Positions 5,622 to 8,617 of a stretch of DNA of 8,617 bases are shown here, in pieces. Where the stretch lies: the NCBI GenBank assembly GCA_946621045.1, contig CAMOOA010000045.1:1-8617 (forward strand), given 5' to 3'. This DNA comes from an uncultured Erysipelotrichaceae bacterium (GTDB lineage: Bacteria > Bacillota_I > Bacilli_A > Erysipelotrichales > Erysipelotrichaceae). The position numbers and the translations under genes were made by a program. Each line of letters starts with the position of its first letter. The first letter of the stretch is position 1. Under the pieces are notes generated by a model. It saw only the letters and a list, made by a program, of their open reading frames with translations. It made no database searches and had not been told where the DNA came from.

Positions 5622-6472
5622 TGAATGAGGAAATGAAACAGCTTCTGGAGGAGATCCGCACCGCCCGCAACAACGATCTGAATGCGCCTCGCCGGATTGC
5701 GGACCGCACCCGGACCGTATCCCTGATCAAGATGACGCAGGTTGTCCTCCTGCCTGGATATTATCACTACAACAGCCTCACGCCGGAGGCGGCGCTTGAA
5801 CAGCTGGCGGAGGATATGAAAAGCGAGATGACGGCTGCACTCTGTTTCAGCGGAAGAAACATGATGATGGCGGAAGAACTGACAAAGGAATTTCTCGGAC
5901 GGCTTCCGAAGATCATGCATCTGCTCAATACGGATATTCAGGCCATCTATGAGGGAGACCCCGCCGCAAAAAGCATGGCGGAAGTCATTCTCTGTTACCC
6001 GGGGTTTTATGCGATCTCCATTTACCGGATCGCGCATGAACTGTATTCCCTCGGCGTTCCGTATATTCCGCGCATCATGACGGAATATGCCCACGAAAAA
6101 ACCGGTATCGATATCAATCCGGGCGCGACCATCGGAGAATACTTCTGCATTGACCACGGCACCGGTATTGTCATCGGTGAAACTGCGACGATCGGACATC
6201 ATGTCAAGCTTTATCAGGGTGTTACGATCGGTGCGAAGAGTTTTGAAAAAGATGAAAACGGCAATCCCGTAAAGGGCGGAAAACGGCATCCGGACCTCGG
6301 CAATCATGTCGTTGTCTATGCCAATGCGACGATCCTCGGCGGAAACACCGTGATTGGGGATCACTGTACGGTCGGCGGCAACGTATGGCTGCTTGAGAGT
6401 CTTCCGCCGTATTCCACCATTGTTCATCCGGTCGGGGAAGACCAGATTCTGACACGCTCCGAAAGTGAATGA
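5618..6472 (+). CDS. cysE: Serine O-acetyltransferase CysE (long EpsC-type)
   Basis: This 284-residue enzyme acetylates L-serine with acetyl-CoA to O-acetylserine, the substrate of CysK encoded just upstream. Residues 1 to about 160 are mostly helical, ending in the conserved AISIYRIAHELY and PRIMTEYAHEKTGIDI segments. From about 166 a left-handed beta-helix of hexapeptide repeats runs to about 270, with the catalytic Asp179-His180 pair in IDHGTG and GETATIGHHVKLYQGVTIGA after it. An inserted loop (SFEKDENGNPVKGGKRHPDLG) and the long N-terminus fit the EpsC-like group of Bacillota. The C-terminus reads ILTRSESE and has no terminal isoleucine, the residue that docks into CysK in E. coli. ATG 5618 overlaps the cysK stop and has GAGG at 5607-5610, seven bases upstream; ATG 5621 is an alternative. 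There is no obvious terminator after it. Confidence 0.94.
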   Translation: MMNEEMKQLLEEIRTARNNDLNAPRRIADRTRTVSLIKMTQVVLLPGYYHYNSLTPEAALEQLAEDMKSEMTAALCFSGRNMMMAEELTKEFLGRLPKIMHLLNTDIQAIYEGDPAAKSMAEVILCYPGFYAISIYRIAHELYSLGVPYIPRIMTEYAHEKTGIDINPGATIGEYFCIDHGTGIVIGETATIGHHVKLYQGVTIGAKSFEKDENGNPVKGGKRHPDLGNHVVVYANATILGGNTVIGDHCTVGGNVWLLESLPPYSTIVHPVGEDQILTRSESE

Positions 6473-6493
6473 ATACTGTTCTTCCCTGAGGTG

Positions 6494-6504
6494 TGATATA
6501 TAAT
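6494..6504 (+). promoter_or_regulatory. Promoter of the asp23-yloV unit
   Basis: TGATATATAAT lies in the 65-base gap after cysE. It contains a perfect TATAAT at 6499-6504, and an overlapping reading TGa-TATATA (6494-6502) fits an extended -10. The -35 region near 6476-6482 is poor. Predicted transcription would start near 6511, giving a leader of about 27 nt with GAGAGG before the asp23 ATG. Confidence 0.5.
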
Positions 6505-6537
6505 AGTCGTGTTGCCATACAGGCGAGAGGTTTTGAT

Positions 6538-6897
6538 ATGACAGTAGAACGGAAAACAAAATACGGTGCGATCAGCGTCACGGAAGATGCAGTTGCGTCC
6601 CTTGCCGGCGGTGTGATTACCGAATGTTACGGCGTAGTCGGAATGGCCAGCAGAAAGCTGTTCCGCGACGGCTGGGCAGAAGCGCTCCGCAAGGAAAACT
6701 ATTCCCGCGGCGTTGTTGTGCGCAGAACAGATGACGGTCTTGAAATTGACCTGTATATTATTGTCGGCTTCGGTGTGAAGATTTCTGAAGTTGTCAACGA
6801 AGCGCAGAAGAAAGTGAAATATGTTCTTCAGAAGTCCCTTTCTGAGGACATCGCGGCCGTGAACGTCTATGTACAGGGCGTTCAGGCCATTGAGTAA
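6538..6897 (+). CDS. yloU: Asp23/Gls24-family protein (YloU-like)
   Basis: Small 119-residue cytoplasmic protein of the Asp23 family. Residues 9-40 carry the family signature: YGAISVTEDAVASLAGG, then ITECYGVVGMAS. A central hydrophobic strand pair (LEIDLYIIVGFGVKI, about 69-83) and an amphipathic helix (VVNEAQKKVKYVLQ) follow, ending in VNVYVQGVQAIE. It has no signal peptide or membrane segment. Some family members are alkaline-shock or envelope-stress proteins. The single-copy gene directly before a DhaL-domain gene matches B. subtilis yloU, whose molecular role is poorly known. ATG 6538 is chosen because GAGAGG at 6525-6530 lies seven bases upstream; the in-frame GTG at 6493 would fall inside the promoter. 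yloV begins 13 bases downstream, so the two are probably co-transcribed. Confidence 0.9.
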   Translation: MTVERKTKYGAISVTEDAVASLAGGVITECYGVVGMASRKLFRDGWAEALRKENYSRGVVVRRTDDGLEIDLYIIVGFGVKISEVVNEAQKKVKYVLQKSLSEDIAAVNVYVQGVQAIE

Positions 6898-6910
6898 GCA
6901 GGTGAGTGTC

Positions 6911-8515
6911 ATGGAGCGAATGAACGGTAAACAGTTGAAGGAAATGCTGGAGAGCGGCTGCAACAACCTGAACAACCGCAAGAAGGAAGTCGATGCATTG
7001 AATGTGTTTCCGGTACCTGACGGAGATACCGGCACAAACATGTCTCTGACGTTTTCCAACGGCATCAGTGAGATCCGCAAATCCGGCAGTGAAGAACTTC
7101 CGGTTATCGCCAAAACTCTGAGCCGCGGTCTCCTTATGGGAGCGCGCGGAAATTCCGGCGTCATCACATCGCAGATCTTCCGCGGGTTTTATCAGGCAAT
7201 CAAGGAACTGAACGACCTTGGGCCGGAAGACTTCTGCAAAGCGATGAAGAACGGCGCAAAGATGGCCTACAAGGCGGTCATGCGTCCGGTGGAAGGAACG
7301 ATCCTTACCGTTGTCCGTGAGGCAACGGATGCGGCCGAGGCATTCATGAATGAACATCCCGGCGCAACGATGGAAGAATACATGCAGGTACTCTGCGATG
7401 AGGCGCAGAAGAGTCTCGATCATACACCGGAACTGCTTCCGGTGCTGAAGGAGACCGGATGCGTGGACTCCGGAGGAGCCGGTCTTGTGGCGATCTTCAA
7501 GGGATTCCTCGATTATCTGAAAGGCACCCCGGTCAAGGAAGCTGCCGAAGGCGCTTCCGGTGCGGAGGCCCAGACGAAGACGGGATACCGTACGGAATTC
7601 ATTCTGAAGCTGAGCGAACAGGGAACGCATCTGTTCAAGGAGACAAAATTCCGCGACAAGCTGAATGCGCTCGGCGATCATATTACGGTCGTTGTGGACG
7701 GCGATGTCATCAAGACACGCGTTTCCACGCTCAACCCGGGCGACGCTCTGAATCTCGGTCAGCGCTACGGTGAGTTTGAACGCATCCAGATCGAACCGGA
7801 AAGCGATTCGATGAATGACTCCATTCTTGAGGCAGCTCCGCAGGCACCGGCCGAAGAGCAGGAATACGGCATCATTACCGTATGTGCCGGAAAGGGTCTC
7901 GAGAAACTGTTCCGCGATTACCGGGCAGATTATGTTGTCTCCGGCGGACAGACGATGAACCCGTCGACCGAGGATTTTGTCCATGCAATTTCCAAAGTCA
8001 ACGCCAGACATATCTTCATTCTTCCGAACAACTCCAATATCATCATGGCCGCAAAACAGGCCGCTGATGTGACGGAAAACAAGGACATTATCGTTCTTGA
8101 GACAAAGACGATCCCGCAGGGCCTTGCGGCATGCATTCAGTTCAATCCCGCTGAGACGCCGGAAGCGAATACCGAACACATGAAGGAAGGCATTTCCGAT
8201 GTGAAGTCAGGTCAGGTCACCTATGCAATCAAAAATACGACGATTGAAGGCCGTGAAATTCACGAAGGCGACTACATGGGAATCCTGAACAAGGATATCG
8301 TTCTTACCAGCCGTGAAAAGACCGATGCGGTATGCCGTCTGATCGATCAGATGGTTGATGAAGACAGTGAAATCGTCACGATCATCCAGGGACAGGATGC
8401 GACGGACGAGGAAACGAAAGCTGTTTCCGATTATATCGAAAACACCTATGAGGTGGATATCGAAGTTCAGAAGGGTGAACAGCCGGTTTACTGCTATATC
8501 ATCGGTGTTGAGTGA
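6911..8515 (+). CDS. yloV: YloV/FakA-like fatty acid kinase with DhaL domain
   Basis: This 534-residue protein is of FakA type, the kinase subunit that phosphorylates FakB-bound fatty acids to acyl phosphates for phospholipid synthesis. The N-terminal DhaL domain (about 5-200) keeps the ATP-magnesium site: NVFPVPDGDTGTNMSLT with Asp37, Asp39 and Asn43, GARGNSGVI at 77-85 and DSGGAG at 186-191. The middle domain (about 222-300) aligns with YGYCTEF and KVHVHT segments of relatives, but here they read GYRTEF (Arg227) and KTRVST (Arg270, Ser272), so the three zinc ligands reported for S. aureus FakA appear lost. The C-terminal DegV-like domain (about 318-534) contains VSGGQTMNPSTED, LPNNSNI and the final HEGDYMGI and GEQPVYCYIIGVE segments. 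ATG 6911 has AGGTGA at 6900-6905, five bases upstream; ATG 6869 overlaps asp23 and adds residues not expected in the family. Cytoplasmic. The family call is firm; kinase activity on fatty acids is inferred. Confidence 0.9.
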   Translation: MERMNGKQLKEMLESGCNNLNNRKKEVDALNVFPVPDGDTGTNMSLTFSNGISEIRKSGSEELPVIAKTLSRGLLMGARGNSGVITSQIFRGFYQAIKELNDLGPEDFCKAMKNGAKMAYKAVMRPVEGTILTVVREATDAAEAFMNEHPGATMEEYMQVLCDEAQKSLDHTPELLPVLKETGCVDSGGAGLVAIFKGFLDYLKGTPVKEAAEGASGAEAQTKTGYRTEFILKLSEQGTHLFKETKFRDKLNALGDHITVVVDGDVIKTRVSTLNPGDALNLGQRYGEFERIQIEPESDSMNDSILEAAPQAPAEEQEYGIITVCAGKGLEKLFRDYRADYVVSGGQTMNPSTEDFVHAISKVNARHIFILPNNSNIIMAAKQAADVTENKDIIVLETKTIPQGLAACIQFNPAETPEANTEHMKEGISDVKSGQVTYAIKNTTIEGREIHEGDYMGILNKDIVLTSREKTDAVCRLIDQMVDEDSEIVTIIQGQDATDEETKAVSDYIENTYEVDIEVQKGEQPVYCYIIGVE

Positions 8516-8534
8516 TCCTGCAGAAGAACATCTG

Positions 8535-8561
8535 AGGCATCCCTGACCGGATGCCTTTTTT
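8535..8561 (+). terminator. Intrinsic terminator of the asp23-yloV unit
   Basis: AGGCATCC (8535-8542) pairs perfectly with GGATGCCT (8549-8556) across the six-base loop CTGACC, followed by a run of six T (8556-8561). It begins 20 bases after the yloV stop. This is a strong rho-independent terminator and closes the second transcription unit. Confidence 0.9.
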
Positions 8562-8562
8562 C

Positions 8563-8583
8563 AGTGTGACAGGCAGTCACACT
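8563..8583. repeat. Perfect 8-bp inverted repeat after the terminator
   Basis: AGTGTGAC (8563-8570) and GTCACACT (8576-8583) are exact reverse complements separated by AGGCA. There is no T-run on the plus strand, so it is not a standard terminator in that direction. It could be a protein-binding site for the next gene, a 5' mRNA hairpin, or a terminator element for a converging transcript. Its role is unknown. Confidence 0.6.
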
Positions 8584-8584
8584 C

Positions 8585-8614
8585 AATACTTCGAAATATT
8601 GGCGAAAGTTGAAC
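8585..8614. other. Near-palindrome followed by a possible -35 element
   Basis: AATACTTCGAAATATT (8585-8600) is a 16-base palindrome apart from one mismatched pair, centred on TTCGAA. TTGAAC at 8609-8614 could be the -35 of a gene beyond the window; no -10 is visible before the sequence ends. The arrangement would suit an operator just upstream of a promoter, but nothing here identifies the regulator or the gene. Confidence 0.3.
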
Positions 8615-8617
8615 AAG

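Noticed and set aside
6473..6493. A possible terminator between cysE and asp23
   Set aside because: The short sequence forms no stable stem and has no T-run; some read-through into asp23 is possible.
6794..8179. A 461-codon open frame on the minus strand across the asp23 and yloV genes
   Set aside because: It is antisense to two clear family members, has no ribosome binding site of note and reads as low-plausibility sequence rich in His, Arg and Cys. It is a by-product of codon bias in yloV.

Overview
The window looks like chromosomal core DNA from a low-to-mid GC Gram-positive bacterium (Bacillota). A murG-murB-divIB cluster, a clostridial-type long serine acetyltransferase, a YloU/YloV (Asp23 plus DhaL-type kinase) pair and strong Shine-Dalgarno sequences all point that way. 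Roughly 50% GC with frequent CCG, CGG and GCG codons, together with this gene mix, suggests Erysipelotrichia or a relative. The class is an inference; the phylum is much firmer.

Layout. At the left edge, 13 codons of an unidentified minus-strand gene enter the window with a clear ribosome binding site and promoter. Positions 113-227 are AT-rich and non-coding, with two A-tracts one helical turn apart. Positions 228-1448 (minus) encode an exported lipoprotein with an Ig-like segment and a GH43-like five-bladed propeller. A 107-bp divergent intergenic region (1449-1555) follows. From 1556 to 6472 (plus) runs one compact, probably polycistronic block: murG, murB, divIB, cysK, cysE. Its genes overlap by 4-8 bases or are separated by 13 bases. 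After a new promoter near 6499, an Asp23-family gene and a YloV/FakA-like gene form a second unit (6538-8515), closed by a strong intrinsic terminator at 8535-8561. The last 56 bases hold two further inverted repeats and no gene start.

How the genes work together. MurB makes UDP-MurNAc on the cytoplasmic side of peptidoglycan synthesis. MurG adds GlcNAc to lipid I. DivIB is a divisome membrane protein at the site where the resulting lipid II is used. CysE and CysK make L-cysteine from serine, acetyl-CoA and sulfide; their position behind the wall genes implies co-transcription, not an obvious biochemical link. The Asp23/YloV pair is a conserved Bacillota module in which YloV/FakA phosphorylates fatty acids held by FakB proteins.

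No wholly new system, mobile element, CRISPR array or RNA gene is evident. The most unusual points are: replacement of all three expected zinc ligands in the middle domain of the FakA-like protein; a murG promoter placed so that transcription should begin on the start codon (leaderless); an acidic tandem-repeat tail on DivIB; and a CysE that lacks the C-terminal isoleucine used to dock CysK in the classical cysteine synthase complex.
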